From Cornus controversa (Eukaryota > Streptophyta > Magnoliopsida > Cornales > Cornaceae): a stretch of DNA of 64,000 nucleotides. The notes under the pieces were generated by a model, which saw only the letters and a list, made by a program, of their open reading frames with translations, was not told the origin of the DNA and searched no databases. A program made the translations under genes and the position numbers. Every line of letters starts with the position of its first letter. The first letter of the stretch is position 1. This document shows, one piece after another, positions 38,343 to 50,300 of this stretch. Location: positions 58,346,270 through 58,410,269 of the forward strand of contig CM048846.1 of assembly GCA_026545225.1 (NCBI GenBank), in the 5' to 3' direction.

Positions 38343-41300
38343 TTCAATGCCGATCAAGATTCATTATTTAAAACGTTTAGCATTCTACCTTTCTTATTAC
38401 CATGCTTATAATGAAATAAATCATAAGTCATGAACAACACATGCTTAAAACATATTTAAACATACGCAACCATAAATCTTAAATATTACATGTTCCCGAA
38501 ATATAAATGGTCTTATATATGTTTGTTTCATGCGAATAGTTCACAATCCGGACATGTATTTAAATGTAATATTTAAACACAAATTACAAGTTTGATAAAT
38601 GCCTAAACATTACATGAGAAAACAAAACATAAACAATAGTGACGAAATGTAGATTTCCATAGTTCGAGCACCTCAAGCTCCATCAACGACATGTGTTTTA
38701 TCTGTAAAAATGGTTGGGGAAGGGGGGTGAGCATACAACTACGCCCAGTAAAGATACCCAAACCAACTTATGTATCGACTCGATGCAAACTACATGAATG
38801 CAAACATGGCATCCTTATACTACATCGCATACTCCCAATACTCGTAAGATGTTAACATGGCATCCCTACATGCTACATAGCATATGACAATGCACATGCT
38901 GAAGGAAATTGATGAACCTAAAGGGGGAGGGGGTGAATAGGTTCTTCGATTTTTCTTCCTAATATTTGCAAGTTTGGCTGGCACATGCAATCACATAATT
39001 ATGGACCCACAGATTATAGAGGAAACCCCAAGGTGGGGAAAAAACCTCTTCGAACTGAGTTCTACTATGTCTAAAAGGGTAGTACAGTAATTCTCTCAAT
39101 TACTCTCTCACTCACCCAACTCACCACATAATCACTCCAACACTCAACCCAATTCATAGCCTCTCTAGGCCTAAACCACTCTCACCGAAACTCACAACAG
39201 TTTTTTCACTCTCAACCCAGCCCAGGCTTCCCTAAGCCCAAGCTATCTCACACCAAATCTCACCACAATCACTCACACTCCCCCTGTCCAAAGTATCCCA
39301 ATACTTGGACTATACATAGTGATAATAGAGTCAGTTCAATGTGATGAGCAGAAACTCTTCAGGCTTTGATAGTAGGTCTTCAAAGTCAATCTTCAAATCT
39401 TCAAGCTCTAATTGTTAGTCTTCAAGGTCCAGCTTGATAATGATGTCAGGCACTTGATCGTCTTTGACAGATAACGACAATTTAAACTTCTGTTGTGATA
39501 GGTTTCAATATGAACACCCTTGAGTGTAGCTGCAACGGACTTGTTGTTAAACACTCTTTTAAGGAATCCCCTTCTCAGCTTCTTGAATAACCATTCAGCT
39601 TGGAATTCACTTTAGACAATGGTCCGTGTATTTCTTTATCTTTGTACCTATTCTTAAAATGGAGTAGAAATTAGTAGCACAAGTAGTTCAATATATAAAG
39701 AGCATGAACACAATTCAGTAAAATATTTTTCAACAATCAAACGTTAAGAATTCAGCAATTCCAACCCAACAAACTGTAATTCCAAATTAGCAATAATCGA
39801 ATTTCAACTCAGCATATGGTAATTCCAAATCAACAATATTTGAGTTCCAAAACAGCCATATTAAAATTTCAGAATCAGCAACATTAGAATTTCATAACAG
39901 TAAACATTAAAGACCTAAATCAGCAATTAACTCAAAATTAAGACAGCAACAAGGCATTCAGATAATTCATGTCACTTAAACATTTGATTTCAGCATATCA
40001 GAGTTTTGGACAACATTAAATAGAAACATATATCCAAAAGCCAATAAACAAACATCATAAATCTTGTAAAAATAATTCAATCAACATAAACTCAGATTTA
40101 GGAAACTCAATATGGCTAAACAGGATACATGTATTAAGAAATTAAACCCAACTTCCAAAAACAAGATAATAGAGGCAATTGATTTCATCAGTACAGATCA
40201 TGATATATAGAGGCCTTGAGATACATGAATCATATAGAGATCATAAAGTGTGCTCCTGTGATTTGTGAGTGAATCAACAAGAGAACCACAAATGGTGAAC
40301 TGTGCTCGTGAGCATGCACATTTAAGATATTCTTACTATAGTGCATTTTTGGAGATGTGTAGGAGAGAAAATCAGAAAATAGTATACAAATATTTGTGAG
40401 TTAAGATGAACCGAAAAGAACCAAGCATGAATCAAGATAGAATTCGTCATAAAAAAAAGCTCATAGATTAGAACCTTAGAGATAGATAGATGAAGACCCA
40501 AATTAGAAATTACAGGTTCTATTCGTTGAAGATGAAGAATATGAGCTCAAAGACAAACAAAGGATCATACTCACAACACAGTAATAGTTAAACAATAGTT
40601 AAACCAAAGATGAGGAAGAATTCACAAAAGCTTCAGATCGATGAGAGACAAAAGCTAGAAATGGCAATTCTGGAACAGTAGAGCATCTGCACTCTAACCC
40701 AGCGCTGAATCATGCCCTCTTTTGTATCACTATTCTTACAGTCCATTTCTCTCTCTAATCTCTCGATTTTCTTCAATATTCTTCATATCAGACCCTCTCT
40801 ATCTATCAGTGCATCACTTGCCTCACTCTATTGACCTAATCTTTTTCTATATATATGTGTATACCATGCCACCTCATCTTAACCAATACAAAATATATAT
40901 CATATATAATGATGCTTTCACCAAACAGCCGAAAAGTGGGTCTATCCAACACCTTTCCTTTTTTGATTTTCTTTTTAATTACAAAACTACCACTCCCTTT
41001 TTTTTTAAATTTGCTTTATCTAGCAATTTTTTCTTTTTCTATTTTCCTTTTTTTTTTATATAGAAAAGAAATGAAACTCTAATGAGAAAATTTTCCAAAT
41101 TGTCCCTGCATTTAATAAGTGCAAATACATGGAAGAAAAGTAATAACACAAGATAATTAATTAAATTAAATATGAAATTAAACCCAGCAAATATATTTAA
41201 AGACAAATGACACAAATGTCCCTGTGGATCCTTTTGACATTAAAACTTGGGCAAGCTTCACGGACCATTAGAAATCTCAACACAACACTTAATGAAATAC

Positions 41301-42720
41301 ATGCTTAAAAATACTCATATAAAGTTGAAGGTCACATAAATATCAATATGAATATCACAATTCAACAACAAGACTTAAACACCAAGTTACGTAAGTTTTG
41401 AAATCACATAAGAGTGGAAGAAGTCGTAGGTCGAGGGTCAAAAGTTTTTCGAGCAATTTTTTCAAATATTCTACTTCACGGACTAAAACCCGAGGGTCTA
41501 AAAAAAATTCAATATTCTACTTCACGGTCTAAAATCCGAGGGTCCCCCTTAGCTAAGTTCCAGGTTCGAGGCCCTTTCATTTCTGACTTACTCCTAAAAT
41601 CAACAATCAATCACATAGGTTTCAAGTATGACAACACATACAATTTCAAGCGCATCATAAGCCACTTAATTTCTATGCTAAAACATGTAATTCCATACAT
41701 ATGACAACGCAACAATTCTATATCCCAAGTGCATCATAAACCACTTAGTTTCCATGCTAAAACATGTATTCCCATGCATATAACAATGCAACATTTATAG
41801 AAAGGATCATTCTCATGCATTCTATCAAACATGTAAAATGCATCATATATCACATAGTCTCCACAACTATAATTCATGTTATTAAACAACATTTATCCAC
41901 AATTCCTAACACTTAGGCATATAATCATAATTCACATCATCAATCACTTGATACACATTTAAACGTACTTGAATTTAACAATAATATCAATTAACAAGAA
42001 TTAACACAATTTAAGATGCAAGACTCAATTTCTAGCAATTCCAAACATACTAACCAATTCAAATTTTATCAATTCCTAATCAATTGATGATAAGGTGGAG
42101 AGAACACCCCTACCTCAATTCCAAGCCAAATTATCACCAAACTCAACTTTGTCCAAAATTGATTTTGATCGGACCAATCTCGAGCCCTCAATGCATAGAC
42201 CATTTTCCTTTTCTTCGGTGTCTTCTAATTCTCACTTTAAACCCCTTTAATTAATGGAGAATGAGGAAGATGATATATATAGGCTCTCTCATGACTGATG
42301 GAGGAAGAGAGAAATAATAATTCTTCATTCTCCTCTTTCTCTTTATAGACCTACTTGTCATATTACAAGAATGTCACTACCTTTTCACTAAACCTTTTCA
42401 GGCTCAATTTTTAAGTTTTGTAACTCCGATTGACATGAAATCAACTCTGTAGCGCGCCAAATATTTTATTTAAGGTACCCTTCGAATTTTGTGTCATTCT
42501 GACACTTTCGAATTTTCTGGGCCCATGGAGCTCGCGCCTCAGGTCAACCAGACCCGAAAATGTCAAATTTTGCCAAACACTCTAAAAACTTTCTCAAACT
42601 TTAAATAAGTTTCCAAAATATGTATTTTACATTTAAAACACATATAAAATTATTTAAAGTATTATTATGACAATAAATGAAATTAAAGAAAAATCGGCAA
42701 AAAATGATCACAATTCTTAC
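38343..42720 (-). mobile_element. Part of a Gypsy-type LTR, interrupted by a Copia LTR (fossil)
   Basis: The segments 38,343-38,909 and 41,271-42,720 resemble the solo LTR at 12,177-14,698. They share a GGGGGTGAG...GCCCAGTA block (38,720-38,755 against 13,262-13,295) and a closing AAATTAAAGAAAA...TTACA end (to 42,720). The other end is not seen to the left. The Athila/Tat-like LTR abuts at 38,343, perhaps because that element inserted here. Confidence 0.55.
38910..41270 (-). mobile_element. Solo Copia LTR, SIRE-like relative (fossil)
   Basis: 2.36 kb flanked by perfect 5-bp duplications GAAAT (38905-38909 and 41271-41275). It starts TGATGAACCTAAAGGGGG and ends ACGGACCATTA, matching both ends of the 33,207-36,275 LTR, but it lacks the 42-bp minisatellite and is clearly diverged. 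It is a complete solo LTR of a related subfamily. Confidence 0.85.
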
Positions 42721-42734
42721 ATTTGGCACTTGAA

Positions 42735-43307
42735 ACGATTGAAAACGAGATTGGGATCAATGTAAAATTTTGGGTTTGTTTCCTTCTATATGATGGATTT
42801 ATGATTCCCGTATCGTTATGCATGTTGTGACTTAGATGTGTGTAAAGTCATATGGAGTGATTGCATGCTAAGTATGAAAATTTGACTGTGAAATTGGATA
42901 TTGGAGAATTCTACAGAAATTGCTGTCAAGGACCTACGATCAATCGTAAGCCACCTTACGATGGACCGTAGACCCCTTTACGATGGATCGTAAATTGGGA
43001 AGAAATTGAGTCAGAAAACCAGCACATTTTGATACATGTTACGATTAATCATAACCCATGTTATGATCGATCGTAGAGTTCAACTGTTGTACATTTTGAA
43101 ATGTTAAATTTAAATGCATGCGTAACTAAGTGTGGGGCCCATTGGAGTATGTTGACCTTAAATTATGAATGTTTAATTATATGTTTGTGATGATGCTTCC
43201 TTGAATATGAGAATTAGGTGTTATTCGTTGAGTTCATGGATAGGTTCACACTCAGGATTCGGGCATGAAAATGAGAATTTCGGTAACTCGAATTTTGGGA
43301 CGTGACA
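42735..43307 (+). mobile_element. Truncated Gypsy-type LTR end (fossil)
   Basis: Ends GGGACGTGACA at 43,307, like the sense ends of the other Gypsy-type LTRs. The left boundary is unclear because it abuts the previous LTR. It carries the palindrome array listed separately. Confidence 0.5.
42935..43075. repeat. Five 14-bp near-palindromes TACGATNNATCGTA, mostly 22 bp apart
   Basis: Copies start at 42935, 42957, 42979, 43040 and 43062. Three steps are exactly 22 bp and one is 61 bp. Examples are TACGATCAATCGTA and TACGATGGATCGTA. The 8-bp spacers are not conserved. Confidence 0.85.
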
Positions 43308-44178
43308 CTTATCAAAAAAAAAAAAAATCTAACTTTGGCATGTCAAAATGGGATTCATGAATTGAATGTTAAGGATCTATCATTATACTGCATATTCGGA
43401 TCATAAGATGGTTTATAGATGGATGATTAAATCTAAAATAATCTTGCATATTTGGATCATAGTTTACTTGCGCGTATGTTTAGCTTTAGACACAATTTGC
43501 ATTTGAATTCATTTCTTTGATCTTTTGCATTTTAGCACTTTGTTAAGTCAAAAGAAATTATCAACTTCTTCATACTATAAAATCATTCATTTGTGAGTGA
43601 CATGACTTTAACTTCATATAAACATTTGAGTTCACATTTTATTTGATTTCCAACCACTTTATAAACTTGGTGATTCTAAAATTTTCTTACAAGGAATTCT
43701 CATGTTTTGACCCCATGGATCTTTGAATCTTGCATTGTAGAACTGCACTTTTCATATTAGGAATTAGTGGGTTACTATCAGCTGATTACTTATGATCTAC
43801 ATTCATTTGAGTGAATAGTATGGTGAGATTATCTCATGATGAGGTTGTTGCAATTATGTAATACAGTAATTTTCTATCAGATAGCATCATTGAATATTGA
43901 AGTACTAGAGTACGTAGTGTTCTCGTTACGGGTCAAATTTTTAAAAAAATACGTAACACTGAAACTGTACACATTTAAACGAAATAAAACCACACATATA
44001 TATCATGTGACAAAAATTATATTAAAATCAGCCAAGGTTATTTTGGTAATTCAGACCTCAGGTGCGGCATATGTAAACACAACACCACCGATTTCGTTAT
44101 CCACTTTCTTCTATTTGAACGATTGATTGAGAGTAGTGAAGTGAAGTAGAGAGAGGGTCGAGTTCTTAAAGAAAAACA
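43308..44178 (+). promoter_or_regulatory. Upstream region of the FKBP gene
   Basis: Non-coding sequence between an LTR end and the FKBP start codon. The last 40 bases, with GTAGAGAG-like words, are probably the 5' leader. The stretch 43,809-43,903 is shared with an intron of the trigger-factor-like gene. No TATA box was chosen. Confidence 0.4.
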
Positions 44179-44280
44179 ATGGCTTCTTCATCTCTCGTTC
44201 TTCCACTTGGTAATCCATTTAAACTCTTCCATTCCATTACATCTTTTGTTCACTTGCTTGCAACTGTAGTGTGTTCTTTA

Positions 44281-44314
<34 letters not shown>

Positions 44315-47300
44315 CTATATATATATATATATATTTGTTTAAATTCGAAGTCTGAATGACTTTAATCCAATAAAGATTGAATTTTCATTTCCAATGAACA
44401 TTGGCTGAAATTCAATTTATTTTTTTATTTTTCTAGTGCCTGTTTGCCTTGAAAACTGTGTATGTTATAGGGTAAATTTTATTGTTATGTTCTCATATTC
44501 TAATTAGCCAATTGCCATATATTGCTAATGTAGAACCCGGAATTACCCTATGTTCTCTTACATACTGCTGCATATAGGCAATTACATGCGGGTCCCATTC
44601 CATTGTGTAAAATGCTAACATTCGTATTATCTTATGTTTTTCTACCTTTTATTAAAAAATTAAAAATAAATAAATAAAAAATTTACCCCTTGATTTTGCA
44701 TCCATGGTAGATAATGCACTGATGATGGGTCAGTTCTCCTTAGTCTTGTTTTGACAAATACAAAAGAAAACTAAGCTATCATGTTCAATTGAAGTGCTTC
44801 TCTTTGTGTTCATCACTGCGTTGGAAATTGGTTCTGTCAATGTTTTGAGAAAAAAGACTAAGATTACTAAAAATGGCAGAGTTCTCGGCATTTTATGTTG
44901 AGCATTTAACCATGATTTGCAAGTAAAAGATTTCGCAAGCAGACTTTAACGTGTGAGAGCCATTGTCTGATAACAGCCGGCTATGCATGCCTGGTGTTTC
45001 ATTAATATTACGCATTACTTATGCCACCATATCATAACATCAATACCAACAGTGCTACAATCCTCACCGCTATGCATTTAAGTAAATTCTGGACATATGT
45101 TGGTTCAATAAATTTTTTTGCTAATCTCATAAATTAAACTAGTCAAGTCAGGTCCACATTCTCAGCTATTTTTTCTGCTTCAGTAAAACAAATTTGTCAA
45201 TGTATTAATATATCAAATTCCTTTTTATGGATCTTGCTACTAAGTTCTACTATAAAATGAAAATTTCCAGTGTTTAGCTATCAATTTCCACATTGTTCAG
45301 TAAGCATTTACATTGATTTAGGTTCTGCACTTGCTAAAAGTTTGTCCACAAATCATCAAACTATTGCAAGATGCAAAATCAGAGATGTGATTGTGCGGCA
45401 CACAAGTACAGAACTATCTGGAAAAGATTTGCAGGCAAACAAGTGTTGGGACGAGTTGACCTTAATTAAGCGCAGGGATGTGATTGGGTTAGTGTTGGGT
45501 GTTTCAAGCCTTTTTTTAGACTCATTTGATGCCAAGGGAGCTGGCTTGCCCCCAGAGGAAAAACCAAGACTTTGTGATGATGCTTGTGAGAAAGAGCTTG
45601 AAAATGTATGGTGAGATTACATAGCCCCCTGATCTATATTGCTTCTCTCATTCTTGGCTGTTTTGATGTGATCCCACGAAATATTACCTATTATACATAT
45701 CCCCAAGGTTTGGTAGGAAACATTTGTATCTCTTATGTTTAACTTCGCTTATTTATAAAATGTTATATTATATCTGCAAAGATACAAAACATTAGGAACA
45801 CAACACTCTAACCAAGCTCTAGATATTTGAAAACTCAAATTTAACATAATCCAAAGTAATGCTCTAATGATACTATTAGACTTTTGCCTTGTTGCTTACC
45901 TCACGAGTCATGACAGGCCCTAAGTACTTTGAAAATTAGCAATTCCTTCATCCCAATAACGATGCATGTGTGAGCTACATGCCCAAAGGCAAGGCTTGCA
46001 CTTTTTATACCTTATACATTAAGGATTCTTCTCGCTTATAAATGTCGGAAAAAGAAAATGATTTCTCTTGTTTCATTTTCTATTATAATAAAACATTGCA
46101 TCATATATTATGTTTAACTTAGTAGTAGTTATAAAACTCTTATTAAGACTTCAGACTCTATCACCTAGAGAAATAAACTTAATGCATGATACGCATAAAA
46201 GCAACATGCAAATCTTATAAAAGGTCTATAGGGCATTCTTATTCTATCATTTCATTTTTTTTTTTGAAAACCTTGAATTGAAAAATTCATGAAAATTTCT
46301 TCTCACTCTTGCCTTATCCAAACATGAATTGCTTTTTCCTCCACATTTCCAAATGAGGGATTGAAATTCGTTTGTTTCACAGTGTAATTGTTCATAGAAT
46401 TTTGATAGTCTAGATATAGATTTAGCACCCCACTTCTAATAATACCTCTAGGAGAGTCAAAATTTAGATCAACCAACATGTTCCATGTAATCAACGTTAC
46501 ATATTTTAATACATTTTTCTCATGTGTGTGTTATCTTCTTTCCTCAATGCTCATAGGTATGCTTATAACCATTTATTGAGTTTTTACACGTGATTATCGA
46601 CATTTTCATCCACAAAGACGCATAATGCAAATTGTTTTGGCAATGCTTGACATAATGTTTGGTCCATTATCTCTTGAATAACGATCGATTCAGCATAGTC
46701 TTCTACTATTGACTCAGAGACTAGAGGATTTTCCACCAATGACTGTATAACTAGGCCCACCAACGAGTTATGTCAAAGGTATATGAACAACTAGAATCTA
46801 TCCAATTGATTATTCTTGTGAATTTTTATGGGAGTTGAAGAAATTATTGGTAGGGACCGAGGTCACTAAGCAAAAATCATGCCATTTAGCACCAAGGCTA
46901 TGTCAGATGTAGCAGGTCCTATTTCTCATCCTCTTTGTTGCCCACCCTCACATCTTGATATTGTTACTCAATTTGACAAAATACTGGATCTTAACTACTG
47001 GGCACAAATCCAGTTTCACACAAAAATGTACATGAAATGGAGCGTGAGTTTTAAATCAGAAGGCTCAAAACTTATTTTCTCATCTTGCCATGAGTTCCAA
47101 ACATTTACGTCACATTTTGGCATGTCAAATGCTGATCACAGATTTCAAACAAACAAGTTGGTTAATACTCTCTCTAAAATATCCGTGTCTTGTTGACTCA
47201 TAAGGGTGACCTAAAACTCTTGCCACACATGAGGGGGCATGTTTGATGATATTAATAATTAAGTTACTACTTACTTCATGTCTAATGGTTTAAGCTTTAA

Positions 47301-50300
47301 GTGTAGTTGGTTGTTAAAAAAATAAAAATAGAAGCACTTGATGATGCATAACTTTTAGTAGAAGCATTACATACCTCTGCTACTTATCCACAAGAATGGC
47401 TATTTGGGTTACTGCCATGATTTGACTTAGTTCTACTGCCATGGACCTTTCAGGATAACCTGTTTAAACATTCACATTGATTGCGATCGATCGTTTAAGT
47501 CATTAGAATGATTCAATTTTCCAATTTAAACATTTTATGTTTTTTGGTGACATCTCATCCGTGATTGTTTAGTGACACTTTTATATTCCTCATCTCATTT
47601 ATCACCCTTCAGTTTGGGATTGAATGCTTCTCGCAACATAGTGTGAGTTGAACATTACCATACAAATGTATTAGCATTAAATTTTTATGTACTCACTAAA
47701 CCACCAGCTCTTAGCTTGAGTAGTGTCTCCTCCTGCCACCCCTGAGGGGGGAGGTGAAGGGTTCAAGTCCCGACTGGGATATTGGTGGGTGTCTCACCTG
47801 TTAGAAAACAAATCTTGCATTCATAGTTGTTAACAACCATCTACTCCAAAAGCTTAAGCTGTTAGAGAGGGTGTAACTTAAATATATAAATCCTTCAACA
47901 CACCCCTCCACGTGTGGCCTTCTTTTTGGTCCAACACGTGTTTCAATTTTAATTATCAGGGGGATGGTGAGGTTTGAACATGAGACCCTTGGCTCTGATA
48001 CCATGTTAACATGGTATCCACGTTATATTCTTCTGTTCTTCTTGTTTAATTTCTCTCTTCAATTTTATCTTATTTTATTTTATTAACATGGTATCAGAGT
48101 AGGTTATCATACCCTACTCAAGATTCATTTCGGATCTTTGGATCAACTCATTTTGGATCTCCAGATCAACTCGTCTTGAATCTCAGGATCAACTCGACTA
48201 GGATCCCCCGAAACTTCATATTTAGTTTCAAGTTGGACACTTGAGTTAAAATCTTCGTGTACCAACTTGGGAGGGGGGGGGGGTATTGGAGAATATATTA
48301 TTGGAGTGATTTAAAGTCTTGATAGAAGATTGATAGTAGTAATTTAAGAGATTGATTTTAAAAATCTTCCATTAATGTATTTTCCATATTTATCACGTGT
48401 ATTCTTTCACCTATAAATAGAGGTGGTCATTATAAATAAAACTAAGAGAGAATACAATAAAAGTGATGTAGCTCTTTGGGCTTTGTGTGCAGTGTATGTA
48501 ATTCGTAGTGGCCGAACCACATTATATTCTTCTGTTCTTATTGTTTAATTTTTCTATTCAATTTTATTTTATTTTTATCAACAATAATCAATGGGTTTTA
48601 GTTGATGCTGATTGTTGACTTCTATTGATGAGGGTGAGTACTAAGTGTAGGAAAGCTTCTGATTGATGAAGGTACCTATGGTAACTACTGAGTCCGGTTT
48701 GCAGTATAAGGATGTTAAAGTTGGTGAAGGCCCTAGTACCCCAATTGGTTTTCAGGTACATTTACTGATCCCTGTATGATAGTGTTTATTAGCAATCCTC
48801 GAAAACACGTGATGTACATTTGCTGATCCATGTATGATAGTGTTTATTAGCAATCCTCGAAAACACGTGATGTTGAATATCCAGATTCCTTCTTGGGGAT
48901 ACACAATTTTTTTTATTTTTCTGTTATGAAACCATGATAGGACCTCTTATTGTTTTCAGAATCTAAATTAATTTTATTTCTACAACCTTTGATCCCATTA
49001 TCTAGTATGAATATGTTCTGTTAAATATTTTTAGGCGAACTTCCTTTTGGGAATACAAATGATCTTTAATGATGTGCTTCCCATATTTAAATATAGTTAG
49101 TAGATGTGTTCAAGAAATGTAAATCTGATAAATATTTATGTCCATAATTATTCATTTTATGGAGAAGAGAAGGATGATTTGATAGAATTTGACACGGGAT
49201 GATTTGATGGAGAAGGGTACTGTACTGTTGGGCTTGGCCTTACATTGAATTTCAGTTTTTGCTTTGGTATCTTTTACTCTTTCTCATTGTAAATAGTGAC
49301 TAAATTTGTGCCTTACAATTAGGATTATTAGCTAGCATTGACTTTCCTTAAATATTGTTGTTGTAATTATGTGATTAGATTAGCTGATACTTAAAGATAG
49401 TTGCTGTAATTATGTGATTAGATTAGTTGACTTTCCTTTTACATAGTTACTGTAATAATTCCTCCTTGATTGTAGCTACTTTGTTTGGCAAAACTTGTAT
49501 TATAAATGTAATGAGAACCAAAGGTGATGACGAACAAGAAGAGAAAATGAGAGGAGAAGAGAAGAAAGAAAGGGAGAGATGAAAGAAGAGAAGGAAGAAG
49601 AGAGAAGAAAAGAAATAGAGAGAGAATTCAGAGATCAATAACATTAATAATTCCCAAAAGCTACCATAGTTTGTTACATGAAAGCCTTTTATAGCCAAAC
49701 CCTAATGGAAAATAAAATAACGGCAAACCCTAATGGAAAACAAATAACCCATAATTACTAAAATATCCAATAAATATTAAAAATATTCGGATTTGATGAC
49801 ACCCACTGCGCAAGTCAATCTTGGAGAACCATTGGGAGTCTTCCACTAGATCCAACATTTCGTCAAGATGAGGAATAGGAAATCTATACTTGACAGTGAT
49901 CTTATTAATGGCTCGACTATCCACACACATTCTCTGTGAGCCATCTTTCTTAGGAGTTAGAAGTGCAGGAACTGCACATGGACTCAGACTATCTCGAATG
50001 AAACCATTCTGCGATAGTCCATCAACTTGCCTTTTCATCTCAACACGTTCCCTAGGATTCATGCGATAATGTAGAAGATTTGGCAATTGTGATCCTGGGA
50101 CTAGATCAATGGCGTGTTGGATATCCCGCATAGGTGGCAACTCATCTGGTAACTCTTCCGGTATCACATCTTGGAAATCCTCTATTCTCACAATTTCCAA
50201 AGGTGACACTCTTACTCAACATGAGTGGTTTTTAGATTCGGGTTCATCGAACTATATTTGCTCCGTGAAAGAATGTTTTGATTCATTTAAAGAACTTGAT

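Noticed and set aside
40722-41082. Plus-strand Phe/Leu-rich open frames as membrane proteins
   Set aside because: They are T-rich sequence within a solo Copia LTR in two overlapping frames.
42935-43075. CRISPR-like array
   Set aside because: The repeats are 14-bp palindromes with 8-bp spacers in a plant LTR, with no cas genes and the wrong dimensions.
45270-45614. FKBP starting at the in-frame ATG at 45270
   Set aside because: The region before 45322 is intron with a good acceptor, and the 44179 ATG with exon 1 joins in phase and has a better start context.
46879-47196. 105-codon open frame as a gene
   Set aside because: It lies inside an FKBP intron, has no recognisable domain and is surrounded by repeats.
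47711-47770. A tRNA gene
   Set aside because: Box A and box B-like words are present, but no cloverleaf or acceptor stem can be formed; SINE is the better reading.
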